DNA of 64,000 nucleotides from assembly GCA_013176395.1 (NCBI GenBank), contig JABMLP010000013.1, positions 434,001 to 498,000 on the forward strand. Direction: 5' to 3'. A program made the translations under genes and the position numbers. Under the pieces are notes generated by a model. That model searched no databases, was not told where the DNA came from, and was given only the letters and a program-made list of their open reading frames with translations. Below, one piece after another: positions 35,118 to 47,028 of the stretch; position 1 is the first letter of the stretch; each line of letters starts with the position of its first letter. Origin of the DNA: Venturia oleaginea. Its lineage: Eukaryota > Ascomycota > Dothideomycetes > Venturiales > Venturiaceae.

Positions 35118-35351
35118 ATGGCAGATGGTGATGAATTAACTCCTTATCTTCCGCCCGACAAACTCCAGCTTGAACTGCTCCACCATCGGGCACTTCTGCG
35201 CTCCCTTGTGAAGCATCCGAGAAGCAGAGGCGAGACTATCTCTCTGCCATCGCTGCCAGACCCACAACCACAGTGGTACGCGGCCTTGTACGGAGTAGTC
35301 GCTTGCCGTCCTTCCACGTCGAAACCCGACTTCTATAGCGGCATACCTTAG
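35118..35351 (+). CDS. small ORF, doubtful
   Basis: Encodes ADGDELTPYLPPDKLQLELL and a basic middle (LVKHPRSRGETISLPSLPDP). It may splice at about 35290 to end FGIP. No known family is recognised. Position shortly downstream of the U2AF promoter and lack of support make it doubtful. Confidence 0.2.
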   Translation: MADGDELTPYLPPDKLQLELLHHRALLRSLVKHPRSRGETISLPSLPDPQPQWYAALYGVVACRPSTSKPDFYSGIP

Positions 35352-35532
35352 TCAGTTTGCGGCTCATACCACTGACGGCCCATCCAAATCGAGTACTAAG
35401 TGGATTGCCAAGCCGGTTCAAGCCTCCATTCCGGCCTGTTGTGTTGCGTGGTGTTCTTTCAATTGGTTGAGTATGCGATATTCCAACAGCACGTCCAGGA
35501 GAGGCTGACGAAGATACTGGACATGGGGTGTG

Positions 35533-35586
35533 CTTGGCTGCAATGTCGGGCAGAGTAAACTTGGCTGCAATGTTGGACAGAGTAAA
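35533..35586. repeat. 27-bp tandem duplication
   Basis: Two adjacent units share CTTGGCTGCAATG and CAGAGTAAA, with two base differences. The repeat lies upstream of the dioxygenase gene. Confidence 0.85.
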
Positions 35587-35690
35587 AGATTTTGCAGGTG
35601 CAGGCCATCGAGCAGTCTGTATTCGCCTTCAGATCACCAAACAGGCTCCTATTTTTCTTTATCAACCCAATCTATCATTCTAATTTAAAC

Positions 35691-36970
35691 ATGTTCTCCA
35701 AACTCTCCACTGTCCTTCTTGGAGCATTACTAGCTCAATACGTTGCTTCCCACCCAGGCCACGATCATTCAGCTGAGATCGCTGCACGAGATGCCTACCT
35801 GAACCAGGCTTCTCGAACATCTCTAGATCACTGCTCTGAGAAACTTAAGACCCGGGGAATTCGCACAAGAAATCTTGCTCGTCGCAGTGCTCTGGCAAAG
35901 AGCCTTCGTCAGAAGCGTGGTCTTACTCAACGTTTGATTTTAGACCCCCGAAATGTCTTCTACTGCACTGACTGTTTTGCAGCACCATACGTAAAAGCTC
36001 GTGACCTTGCTACATATGCAGCCACCAGCCATCTTTCCACCGCCACTTACAACCTTGATACAGCAGAGTCAGCTATCTTTTCCCAGAACAGCTCGTGCAT
36101 CCTGAACCCAGAAGTTACAGAGGGACCTTACTGTTTGTGGTGATTTGATTTTGATTGTGAATCGTGCTAATAGCGAAACTAGATGTCTCTGGCGAGTACA
36201 TTCGCAAAAACGTAGCCGAGGACCAAGAAGGCATCCCTCTTCACATCGAGTTTCAGATCATCGACGTGAACACATGCGAACCAGTCCCCGAATTCTACCT
36301 TGACTACTGGCATTGTAATTCGACTGGCGTCTACTCAGGCATCGTAGCAAGCGGCAATGGCGATTCCAGCGATGCTACGAATATGGATAATACTTTCCTC
36401 CGTGGTGTTCAGGCCAGTGATGATGAAGGCGTTGTCTCTTTTGACGGATTATTCCCTGGTCACTACACGTCAAGAGCCACGCATATCCATATTCTCGGTC
36501 ACTCTAACGTCACAATTGCCTCCAACAATACTCTATCCAGCCAAGGCCAAATTTCATACGTTGGGCAAGTTTTCTTCGACCAAGATCTCATCAATGAAGC
36601 CGAAACAATCGCACCTTACTCCACAAACACACAAGAACTCACCTTGAACGCAAATGACTGGATCGCTAATCAAGCTTCAGGAGACGTTGATCCGTTCGTC
36701 GAATACGTTCTCCTCGGTGACAGCTTAAGCGACGGTATCCTGGCATGGACTAGCATCGGAGCTAACATGAGTGCTTCTTACGGCGTTAGTGCTGCAGCCA
36801 CTATCTACGCGTCTGGGGGAGTTGCCAATGCAAACTCTATGGAAGTTGGAGGAGGTGGACCTACAGGCGCAAATCCGGCTGGTGATACGAACGAAGCCGG
36901 TGTTGGCGGGACTGCTCGATGGTCATCACTCTGCGCCGCATTGGTTGCTACGATTTTCTTTGGGTGGTAA
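35691..36970 (+). CDS. secreted intradiol ring-cleavage dioxygenase, probably GPI-anchored
   Basis: Extracellular Fe(III) enzyme that cleaves catechol-type rings between the hydroxyl groups; in fungi it is linked to lignin- or tannin-derived aromatics. Exons 35691-36132 and 36183-36970 (409 aa). I chose the acceptor at 36182 rather than the in-phase AG at 36173 because it yields the canonical TEGPYYVSGEYIRKN, which contains a tyrosine iron ligand. Other landmarks: signal peptide FSKLSTVLLGALLAQYVASH, CEPVPEFYLDYWHCNSTGVYSG, and the His ligands in HYTSRATHIHI. The C-terminus has a Gly/Asn-rich stretch and a hydrophobic end (CAALVATIFFGW), suggesting GPI attachment. Confidence 0.92.
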
Positions 36971-37264
36971 ATGATAGACGTTGAGTGAAGACACATCCAT
37001 TACTTTGTAGATGTAGGATCGCCTTTCAAGTACTACTGCTAAGTCTTCTCTGTCGTACTTGGTGTGCAACAATACTGACCTAACTCGCGTAGCTTTCCGC
37101 CTTCTTCCTCCGCTTTTAAGACGTCCTTCAGAGGCATTGTCTGGATGAGCCACGAGCTTAAGCCCACCCTAAAGGGAGAACAAGACCGCCACTACGAGAA
37201 TCAGCAGTACCTAGTTGCCTCGGGCATGTTCTCGCTCCGCAGAGACTTCGACATACTCGTGCCT

Positions 37265-37770
37265 TCACCAACCCTCCAAGGGCCAAATGTCGAGGTTCTC
37301 TTCCCTCCACGCCTTATCCTCCTCTCCCAATCTCTTCTTTAAATCCCTACAACTGATCCGACCCTTGGCCATGTACTCGACATCCTTCCAAATAGTCCGA
37401 TGAACTTGACGTAGTGTGGTCACCCAACTGTTGGCGGACTTCATCGCTTCCGATACCTTCTGGATTTTGTTGTCGGCATAATCTTGGGATCGCTGGCTGA
37501 CCATCTTGATGAAGCGGATACCACTATGTTGGGAGTACTGTCTCTGAAATACCTGCCATACCTGCAGATATTATACTCATGCATGGGATGGATGAAGGAT
37601 TTGTGGAAGTAGTGGGGTGCTTCGAATTTATCCAGTTCGGTGGTGTCGATTGAGAGAACGAGGATCTGTTGACGCAGCTTGTGGGGAAGGGAGAGAGTTG
37701 TTGGGGTTTGGTTCGATATGTGTGGAGCGGCCATGGTGTTTGCGGAGGACGAGGTGGGTAGCTTCGCCAT
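37265..37770 (-). CDS. F-box-like short protein (copy D), probably intact
   Basis: Two exons on the minus strand, 37770-37525 and 37459-37265 (146 aa, phase 0 at both sides of a 65-nt GT-AG intron). Exon 1 carries the box TTLSLPHKLRQQILVLSI. Exon 2 carries WVTTLRQVHRTIWKDVEYM and a charged end (KKRLGEEDKAWREENL), the family's C-terminal helices. Read without splicing, the two halves are out of frame. Role unknown; F-box identity is inferred from the short motif only. Confidence 0.55.
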
Positions 37771-38266
37771 GATGGTTGACAGTGGTGAGAAAAAAGGGAA
37801 GAGAATGAGGAGGACGGGTTTATATACTGTTCTGTGTTACCGACGAGTGCTACCACTTCAACCGGCTTCTGCACGTTACCCAGCGATTATCAACTCTAAG
37901 TCTCCACGACCATGCCTGCCAGGAGTATTCGACACCCGGGATACACCAGCGTCAACTGGTCTACACCATCTATCTCATAACAGTTTCACCACAAAATTAC
38001 CAATTCTCAAAGTTGTCCATCATTAATTCTTCACAGCTTTTGGCCCGTTCACAAACAAGCGACATACCTCACCAAGTATGATAAGCCCGAAAAACCAAGT
38101 GAAGTAAGGCGCAAAAACAAGAACATGGTCTTGTCTCCGAAACCCTTCGGGCTCTCGATTTTTGCTATTTTCTGGGAGAGAGGTGGTGCTTAGCACCAGC
38201 CATCAACTGGAGTTGAATTTCTTATCATCTTTCTCATCTTCACTGCATCCGTCCCTGGCCTCCTCC
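37771..38266. other. intergenic, no gene seen
   Basis: Promoter of copy D and 3' region of copy E. A 115-codon frame on the plus strand (37679-38026) is the antisense shadow of copy D and its leader. Confidence 0.4.
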
Positions 38267-38701
38267 TCACAACAACCTCAACGCACAGCAATACTTCCAG
38301 CAATCACTCATCTTCCCGATTGAATCCCCAAAGCTTAGCCCAAGGCTCCAAAAAAACCACCCCACATCCTCAGCATCAGCAATGTTTCGATCTTCGAAAC
38401 GGATGCACCCGGGTCGAGGATGAATCCTGTCTTCCAGGATCACGTTGATCCACTCCTTCCTCCGAACTTTGGCCACATATTTCATATCTTCGGCCACTTG
38501 GGGATCTACCGACTCGAGTGTATTGATCTAATCCAGGATCTCACGGTAGTATTTTCTTCGATGTCTTAGGTACAGCGTGAGGCGCGTCGGGAAACAGTTT
38601 GGAATTTCTTGATTGGTACTCAGGAGGATTTCCTGGTGGAGTTCGCGTGGGAGAGAGAGGAAGGTCGTTGGGCTGCGGATGGGTGTCAATCGGTCGTTCA
38701 T
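38267..38701 (-). pseudogene. F-box-like gene with one in-frame stop (copy E)
   Basis: ATG at 38701 leads into SPTTFLSLPRELHQEILLST, a typical family box. A single TAG (38530-38528) interrupts the frame, after which it continues in register with VDPQVAEDMKYVAKVRRKEW to the stop at 38267. No intron with correct phase removes the stop. One nonsense change in an otherwise open frame of 144 codons suggests recent inactivation. Confidence 0.55.
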
Positions 38702-39010
38702 TATGATTATGATTATGAATGCGATGGTGGTAGCCGTGGAGGTGGTGGTTGGAGATTGAAAGGGGGAACAAAGTATTCAGGGAAGTCGCATGCAGCAAAG
38801 TTTTACTTTTCAGGAGAATGTCGTAACTTTAGCTAAGTCATAGGATCAGCGTATCAATGGCAACGGCGCTCCGATGTTGCTTCTAGCACAACATCGGTGT
38901 CCTACAACATGTTCGTTTGCCTTCTTCTTATATTGAAAGAAGCTAGTCGCACACTCACTCAATCGCCCGTCAATAAGGACTGTGCCCATCCAGGCAGGCA
39001 AATTCAATTC

Positions 39011-39350
39011 TCAAATTTCCGAGCTCTTCCATCCATCATTTCCAAGAACCATTCGAGAACACATCCTCGATCCAGTCAGACAAGCCCCAAATCCGTTCAT
39101 CTCCAACCACTTCTTGTCCTCATCAAGCCACCGCTGCCTCAATTCTTTGTAGCTAATCCAACAATCTCGTCCACAAAGTTAACATTTCATTTTGACGGAG
39201 CTCGCACATCGTATGGATGTAAAAGTGAGGTGATTCAAGGCGATCGATGATACTGATATGGATGGATAGTGTAAGGATAGCTTGTCCTAGTTCTCGTAGC
39301 AATGGGAGAAAGGTCTTGATTGCGCGACGCTTGATAGGCCGTTGTGCCAT
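39011..39350 (-). pseudogene. frameshifted F-box-like gene (copy F)
   Basis: ATG at 39350 gives KRRAIKTFLPLLRELGQAIL, the family box. That frame stops near 39153. The family's C-terminal helix (YKELRQRWLDEDKKWLEMNG) is found in another frame just downstream, ending at 39011. No GT-AG intron of credible size joins them. Confidence 0.45.
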
Positions 39351-39875
39351 GATGCCAGTGGAGTAGGTGGAGTGGAAAGAACTATCCAAGAGAGGTTGTG
39401 TCATGCTGGTAATTTGTGACGGCGATGCTACCACTTTTAGACGCGTCGAGAAAGAAAGAATCAACAAGCTCCAAGGAGAACAAGGTTTTCATCAAGGACT
39501 TTAATTTGAAGCCTCTGGCTTGCGTTCCAAAAGGCGGAAGAGGAGCAAAATTAACGCGCGCGCCGTGATTCCCTTTTCCATTCCTCACGTAATTCCTTAG
39601 TCAGCTCATCAATTCAATTCCGCTTCCCTTGTGGGAAGCTGTATCCCAAGTGATCATGGACTGCTACCGATTTCTGGCAGTTTCTTTCCTTCCAGCTACT
39701 CGAGGTTTATCGCCATTGATCTCAATTTCGGCCTTTTATTTTGAACCGGGTCGTTTTTTGGCAGCACCGAATTGAAGAACCTACTGTAGACCATACGGCG
39801 AAGCCATCATTCCTTTCTCATTCCTAAACCAATCTCAGTAGCCCACTCGCGTTCCAAAGCTCCGTCTCCTTCTTT

Positions 39876-40214
39876 CTATTTGCATTCCACGAAGTCTACG
39901 TCGCCAACAATATCGTTGTGGACGTCTCTCAGTCTCGACACCCAAACCCAGACTCCTAAATTATGGCTTATCATGTCGATATTCCTGGTGATGACTACGG
40001 CCCAATCGGTGACCAGGTTGCCAGTACGCTTAGCGTTTCGAATCTCGGAATCATCGTAGGTTAGAAGTAGTATGGCTTGTCGAAGCTCGTGCGGTGGGGA
40101 GAGAAAGGTAGTGCGAGGAGAGGTTCGTGCGCGCTTCTGCGGTCTATTCTCGCCAAGACCAATTGATCGGTGAAGGGAATCTACGTGACTAGTTATTATA
40201 GACAGTAATAGCAA
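39876..40214 (-). CDS. F-box-like short protein (copy G)
   Basis: Open frame of 112 codons with PRTTFLSPPHELRQAILLLT and VWVSRLRDVHNDIVGDVDFV. It stops right after VECK, where relatives continue with a basic helix, so it may be 3'-truncated. Its first codons lie at the left edge of the LINE-1 insertion, and the true start may be lower (a second Met is absent). It might be inactive. Confidence 0.42.
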   Translation of the reverse strand: MLLLSIITSHVDSLHRSIGLGENRPQKRARTSPRTTFLSPPHELRQAILLLTYDDSEIRNAKRTGNLVTDWAVVITRNIDMISHNLGVWVWVSRLRDVHNDIVGDVDFVECK

Positions 40215-40407
40215 GCACTAGAAATTCTGCGTCGTATAACGCGTAGATTCCTTCGAAGTCGCGTTGGTGGTGGAGCGATACACAAAGGGCGATCAACCAA
40301 GGCGAACACATCACAGCAGCCCCAGAACGACAACACGCACGACAGGCACCCAACCTAACTAATCAAACTCAAGATACTCGGTATTGCCTTGAGAATAAGA
40401 GATCCAG

Positions 40408-41757
40408 ATGTCTCTAATAGAAGGACCAACTACGCCGTTGCAGGAAAGAAGCGCGCCAACTACGCCCCCTCCGATGGCAAAGCCAACCGGCCCAACGCTA
40501 CGACAGTCAACTATAGCAAGCAAAGGCAGGACAGCAGCGATAATGGACGGCTCCCTGAACCAGCAGAAGCGTACTGAGGTAGCCAAAGCACCGAGGGCTA
40601 AATCACAGCGTGCAGCGCAAATACCTGAAGACAACGGCGAGATACCGGTCAGAGAGATACTCCAAATTCTGGTACAGCTTCAAGGCGACGCAACAAGTAA
40701 CAGAAAGGTTATCGAAGACCTGCGAAACACTCTCCAACAACGTGACGTAACATTCTAGAATGAGATGAAGGAGATGAAAGAGAAACTCCTTCAGGAAACT
40801 AAGCAGCTCCGGGAGCAACTTGCCCAGGAAACCCAGCAGCTAAGAAAGGATATTTGTTTGATACAAGCTCAGCTATCGCGGGCAAACTCACTAATCAGCT
40901 CACCAGCACAGTCGTACGCGTCTGTAGCTAGGACTAACTCACTTACTCCACCTGCTTCTATCAGTCAGCAAGCAAGTAATACAAACACCTCATCGATCAG
41001 CAGACCCGGCCTAACTCTCAACTTCGCACGCGCTCACACACACATTGACCTCACAAACCCTATCGAGATAAAAGAGAGAGTAAAGGATGCCATTGCGGCA
41101 GGGCAAGCTACAAAGGACATACAGATTGCAGGAATCGAGAAAATTGGCAGAGAAACAAAACTGGTCCGAGTTGTCCTCAGGTTAGAGGAGGACGAGCAGG
41201 TAATACGGCAGAACCAGGAGCAATGGCTCAAATTCTTCCCTGGCGCGTCTGTTCAAGGCGAGAAGTGGTACCCCGTTAAGGTCGATCGCGTGGACAAAAT
41301 GGCTATACTAAACGAAGATCGAATCACGCTGAAAAGCAGTCTGAAAGCGGATATGTCCGAGGAGAACAACGTCACCATTACAAAGATCTCTATGCTCAGC
41401 AAACCTGACCCATACAAGAACTATTGCTCCATCCTGGTATACCTCAGCTCTAAGATAGAAGCTGACAGAGCGCTGAAACAGCTCGAGATTGGAGGAGAGT
41501 TGGCCCGGGTCAGCCCGTATGAGTATCGACCAAGACCGAGACGATGCTACCAATGCCAACAGTTTGGACACATGAGCACACGGTGCAACAATGAGCTGAC
41601 GTGTGCTAACTGCGCGTGTATTAGGCACGAAGCGCAGGACTGTGTAGAGCAGCATCTCAAATGCAGCAACTGTGGAGACGCTCACCGAGCAACGGACACA
41701 GGATGCCCTGAGTACAAGAAGGCGATGGAACAGACCCGAGCGCGCCATCTATGTTAG
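40408..41757 (+). pseudogene. LINE-1 ORF1, RNA-binding protein with three CCHC knuckles, one stop
   Basis: Nucleic-acid-binding (gag-like) protein of the LINE ribonucleoprotein. The frame is open except for TAG at 40756-40758, and continues in register with a coiled-coil-like stretch (QETKQLREQLAQETQQLRKD). Three CCHC zinc knuckles end it: CYQCQQFGHMSTRC, CANCACIRHEAQDC, CSNCGDAHRATDTGC. The final stop overlaps the ORF2 start (ATGTTAG), 41751-41757. Confidence 0.82.
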
Positions 41758-44700
41758 ATACAACCCGTGCGACAACAAGAGGACATTTCAACGTGATTTC
41801 ATATAACACAGGGAAGAGGAGAGAGACGCTACCTAGTCTACTTAACGACGAATCTATCAGAGATTTCGACGCGCTGCTAATACAAGAACCACACTGCTTC
41901 AAAACACAGACAGGGCAGGTAATGGCGGCACCAGCAACAAACAACAAATTTATTCGGATTTTCCCAACGTGCTCTAGAGACGACACATGGCCTATCCGAT
42001 CGATGATCTGGGCCCGGAAAACGCTCGACTACAAACAGATCCCGATTGCGTCTCCCGACATCACGGCAATCCTTATCAAAACTCAAGGCAAAGTCATCTT
42101 TACAGCTTCAGTGTACGTGCCAGCAGGAGAAGCACACCGAGAGCGGGACAAGACCGCAGTGACAGAACGGCTTCAGTTACTAGAAGATGCAATCAAAGAT
42201 ACAGCTCAAGAGCTTGGACACGAGCCAGAACTTCTCATCACCGGAGATTTCAACCGACACGACCAGCTCTGGGGAGGCGAGCAAGTAGCAGAAACAAGGC
42301 GACAGGATGAAGCAGACGCCATCGTTGAGTATATGGCGGTATATCAACTCTCTAATCTTGTCCCCAGGGGAGAGGCCACATTCTACGGAACGCAAGTAAG
42401 CAGTACCATCGACCTCTTCCTCACCTCACCGGCTCTCACCGACAGCTTGGTACGGTGTGGATTCTACGTCAACGAACACGGATCGGACCACCGGCCCATC
42501 AGTGCGACATTAGCTATGACGTGCGTGGAGGAGACCACAACACCCAGACGACTTTACAAAAATGCAGATTGGGAGCGCATCCGCCAGGAGGTAGAACACG
42601 CAAAGCAGCGGCAAGCAGTTGCCCCACCTGAAGAGAATGCAGACGAAAACGTGGACGATATGCTGCAACGATTGATGGAAGTGGTAGTCCCTGTTATCGA
42701 GCAATACGTTCCTCTTGCAAAACCGTCGCCGTACCAAAAACCATGGTGGACACCATATCTGACCAACCTTCGCAAGGAATACACACACGTCAGAAGACAG
42801 CTATGCAGAGAAGTTAAGGCGAGCCGGTGGACGACCGAAACGAACGCTCTCACAAACCAAACACTGCAGCGGCTCCGAATGGAAGCCAGAGAAGCTCAAA
42901 GCACGTACCATCGAGCAATCCGATCGGAAAGAAACACTCACTCGAAGGAATTTCTAGACGACGCTGAAAATGTATGAAAGGCCGCTAAGTATCTTGACCC
43001 AGAGAGTACCTCCTCTTTTGCAAAGATTACAGAACTAGCGAGGCCAAACTCTGACGACACGACCGAAAGTAAAGAAGAGATTGGATCTATCCTGCTGCAA
43101 GCCTTCTTTCCCCCGGCGGCTGAGGTGATCGAGCCAGAACCAGCAGCAGAGCAGCGAGCAACACAACTCCCATCACCAGCACTAACAAAATACGAAATCG
43201 AAGAAGCGATCATGGGCATGAAAGCACACAAAGCACCAGGCCTAGACGGCCTACCCGCGGTTGTATGGAGACAGCTCTGGCCAGTCCTCCAAGACGAGAT
43301 AACGAGATTGTTTCAAGCGTCTATGACACAAGGCATCCTCCCAGCGCAGTGGAAATGCGCGCGAATCCTACCACTTCGAAAGCCAGCAAAAGACGACTAT
43401 ACACAGCCAAAAGCGTATCGACCAATCTCGTTGCTAGCAACCCTAGGGAAAGCACTGGAGGCTGTGGTCGCTACCCGCATCTCCTACCTAGCTGAAGAAC
43501 ACGGCCTCCTACCAGAGAATCATTTTGGAGCTCGGAAGCAACGTAGCACAGAACAGGCACTGCTGCTCCTCACCGACCGCATCAAACAGGCGCGAAGAAG
43601 GTGCCGAGTCCTTAGCCTGCTCAGTTTTGACGTCAAAGGAGCGTACAACGGGGTCAACAAAGAAGTACTCTTGGCCAGATTACAAAGACGACGTATTCCA
43701 GAGGAGCTTGTTCGTTGGATTGAGAACTTCTGCTCAGGCAAGAGAGCAAGCATTACAGTGAACGGGCAGAGCAGCGAGGAAGTAGATTTACATTCCCCAG
43801 GGCTGCCTCAAGGCTCACCTCTATCCCCAATACTCTACCTCTTCTTCAACGCTGACCTGGTAGAGAGAAAGATCAGCCGGCACCAAGGCGCAATCGCGTA
43901 CGTGGATGACTACTCTGTTTGGGTCACCGGGCCAAATGCTGAGGAAAATACTCGGGTGCTTCAAGAGACAGTGATACCAAAAGCGGAGCAGTGGGAACGT
44001 CGTAGTGGAGCTACATTTGAGCCCAAAAAGACAGCCTTCATCCACTTCACACCAAGCGCGGAAAGACTGTCAACGACGCCAATTCAAATTGGAGGCTGCT
44101 CGGTGGTGCCAGGCTCCTCCGTCAAGCTTCTAGGCATTATTCTCGACCAGAAATTGAAGTTCCACCTACAGGCTGCCAGAGCAGCTACAAAGGGACACGA
44201 TGCGGCGATTCGGCTGAAGAGACTGAGTGGTCTTCGTACGAAGCAGGCACGGCAGCTGTTTGAAGCGACAGTGGCGTCAGTTGTCGACTACGCATCATCA
44301 GTCTGGGCAACAGCGTTGAACGCCAAAGATACACGCTTGCTTGAACGACACCAAAGATGGGGGGCACAAGCCATTGTTGGATGTTTCCGAACTACAGCGC
44401 TAGATATTGCGCAGTCGGAGGCATCGATCGGGACCTTCCAGCAACGACAGACAGGGAAATGGATAGGCTTGTGGGTTAAGCTAAACACACTACCTAAGCG
44501 CCACCCATTGAGATCCAGTATCAAAGCAGTACATCAATCATTCAAGCTTCGCTCGTCACTTGGCCTGTTGGCAGACAGGTTTGCAGGAATTAATATGTCC
44601 CAGATTGAGACAGTCACACCATTTGCAAAAGCACCGTGGATCGAGGGGCCCAGCATGATTATCGAAGAATGCGACGAAGCTGTAAAACCTACCACAACAC

Positions 44701-45650
44701 AAGACAGAGACGAAATCCACTGCTACACCGACGGCTCAGGTAGAAATGGCTTGCTAGGGACAGGTATGGTGTACATTCTACCAGACGAAAACAGGACTAT
44801 ACTCGAGCAGTACGCAACAACGGGATTGGCAGCAAACGGCAATGTATACGCGACAGAGCTGAAAGCAATCAGTACTGCTCTGAGCCAGCTGGCAGTATGG
44901 ACGATGATCCCGGCAGAAGGAAAACTCACCATCTTCTCGGACAATCAGAGTGCGCTGAAGAGTATCCGCAAGCCGAGACAGCAGTCAGGCCAGCATATCA
45001 TCAAGGATATCTTGTCAGCTACGCAGCAATTACATCAAAAGGGTATTGCCGTGGTTCTTCGATGGATCCCGGCACACTATGGCATCAAGGCCAACGAAGC
45101 GGCAGACAAAATGGCCAAAAGAAGTACCAAAGCAGGGAGCGCAGTCCCGTCAGAGATACGACTACGCTCAGCACTGATTAGGCAAGCAAAAAAGAGCTGT
45201 CAGCCAAGCAATAAACCACTGCGAGGAGGGAGATTCACCAAATCTATCGATGCTGCTATCCCTGGAAAACACACGCGCACCATCTATAACCAGCTATCCA
45301 AAACAGAGGCCCAAACCCTAGCTCAATTACGGACGTCACATTGCCGACTGAACAAGTACCTGAACCGAATCGGAGCGGTGGAGTCGCCATTGTGCGAAGA
45401 ATGCGGAGTCGTGGAAAGCGTGCAGCATTTCCTACTCGATTGCAAACGATGGAGCGAGCAACGACGGCTCTTAAGAGAAGCGACCGAACCAAGGAGCGAC
45501 GTCTCCTATTTAGTAGGAGGCCGCTCAACACTTACAAACAGAAGAGGAGAGATGATTGATGGTCCAAAATGGACGCCAGATGTAGCAGCGGTGCCAGCGA
45601 CAATTGCGTTCGTAGACGCTACAAAACGATTCAGCCGAGAGACGGAATAG
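41751..45650 (+). pseudogene. LINE-1 ORF2, endonuclease-RT-RNase H polyprotein, one stop
   Basis: Frame of 1300 codons broken only by TGA at 42975-42977. The APE-type endonuclease has VISYNTGKRR, LLIQEPH, LLITGDFNRHDQLWGG and GSDHRPIS. The reverse transcriptase has KAPGLDGLP, YRPISLLATLGKALEAVV, LPQGSPLSPILYLFFN and the catalytic AYVDDYSVW. RNase H follows with CYTDGSGRNG, YATELKAI, FSDNQSALKS and IPAHYGIKANEAADKMA. The C-terminus has a CCHC-like cluster (CEECGVVESVQHFLLDC). The TGA lies between endonuclease and RT, so a truncated protein would lack RT. Confidence 0.92.
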
Positions 45651-45776
45651 TCTCTAATGAAACCAACTCCGAGCATGTGGACTCACTCATTAAGATAGTA
45701 CCCATGCAAGCAGCAATCCTAGATCCGACACCCCCTTTTTACTAACCGCCAATCTCTGATCCTATCAGTCTATTGG

Positions 45777-46698
45777 TAGACGGTAAGTTGCGCCTTTCGT
45801 TTTTGTTGTTGTTTCTGGAGTTTTGGTCAATTTGAAAACAGAGTATGTTGGAAAGATACGTTATAAAATTTAAGGTTTGGGCTTGGAATGAAGGGAGCGT
45901 TGACAGTGGGATATAATGTATAATAGAGAGTCGGTAGTGTCCCCCTGGAGCCATACTGGCCCGACGGGTGTATTGAATTCATCCATCCATTCTATTCTCG
46001 CCGTCTTGCGGGTCGGCGGTGTTCTTGCCTTTCGTGCTCTTCTTGATCTGACTTTCGAGACGGTGCTGTTGTTGTACCTTGTTGTTCTGAGCTGTACGCT
46101 TGCGCCTGGGATTGAGACCTCCATGTTGCCTCTGGGCCTGATTAGAGTTGGAAGGATAGAGAAATATGTAGCCAGGGGCTTACTTGACTTCTCTGCCTAT
46201 ATGGGATGTGCTTTGCTTAGTTGAGAATCAAAATATTGTAACTTTTTATCTGCCATCACGGCAAGCCAGTGTTCGTTAATTGTCACCAACAGCATGGAGC
46301 ATTCCTCTTGGAATCGAGTCGCGCACCGATTTCGAGAAGAGGGATTTCATTCGTATAGAGCAAAATTTGCTGCCGTAGTTGGTGCGGGAGAGACATCAAT
46401 AACAGGCCCATCGTCCTGTTCAACAACTACACGCAATATTTCTCCAAGGCCAGATGTGATTTGCTCCAAATTCTTTCATGGCAGTTCTCTACACACGGAT
46501 GCCCATTCATCATTGAATGTCTGACGATCGTCGCTCCATTTCCATCCCACAAAGCGCACATTCTCCTTGAATAGGACACTATCAGTAGTCCGCTCAAGAG
46601 TGGCAGCCCATCTGATGGTTTCGTCCCTATGACCATAAACAGCATTCTTCCATTCGTGTTGAGCACCAAGTACCGAGAAGTTCCATGTCCTGGTCGCT
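45777..46698. other. intergenic, no gene seen
   Basis: Right flank of LINE-1. Open frames on both strands (45916-46224 plus, 46427-46774 minus) have no recognisable features. Confidence 0.4.
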
Positions 46699-47028
46699 CT
46701 ATTGATGGCTTGTCCAACATTGAGGCTCCAACTTCTCCCACCGTGCCATCAGCCGCACATGCGTCTCCAGCCACTTCTTCTTCGCGAATTCCACATCATC
46801 TATCAATGCCAGATGCACTGCCCTGAGCGCGGTCACTTGCTTGTTAAAGTCTATGCGGCAGTCGAGGTTTCGGATGACGCGCTCATTCTTGTTGTCATCG
46901 TTCACGTCCATGGCAAGCAGACATTGGACTTCATCGTCGTTCAAGGATTTGAGGAGGACTTCATGTCGTATCTCGGTTGGAAGGTCGAGGAAGGTGGTTC
47001 GCCTGGTTTTTGGATTTGTAGTCGCCAT
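46699..47028 (-). CDS. F-box-like short protein (copy H), intact
   Basis: Single-exon frame of 109 aa from MATTNPKTRR. The box TTFLDLPTEIRHEVLLKSL is followed by a Cys-containing middle and LRAVHLALIDDVEFAKKKWL, the family C-terminal helix. Upstream codons in this frame (to 47181) look like leader. This is the cleanest member of the group in the window. Function unknown. Confidence 0.55.
   Translation of the reverse strand: MATTNPKTRRTTFLDLPTEIRHEVLLKSLNDDEVQCLLAMDVNDDNKNERVIRNLDCRIDFNKQVTALRAVHLALIDDVEFAKKKWLETHVRLMARWEKLEPQCWTSHQ

Larger units (their letters stand above)
40209..45776 (+). mobile_element. LINE-1: non-LTR retrotransposon, Tad/I-like, inactivated
   Basis: About 5.6-kb element with two overlapping ORFs (gag-like, then endonuclease-reverse transcriptase-RNase H). 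Edges are uncertain. TAGACAGTAA at 40199 and TAGACGGTAA at 45777 may be an old 10-bp target-site duplication with one change. The 3' UTR is only about 125 bp with no ATCA tail, unlike LINE-2, so the two LINEs are different families. One nonsense codon in each ORF makes this copy inactive. Confidence 0.82.

Noticed and set aside
40199..45786. TAGACAGTAA / TAGACGGTAA as certain target-site duplication of LINE-1
   Set aside because: Only 10 bp with a mismatch; kept as a tentative boundary but not reported as a finding.
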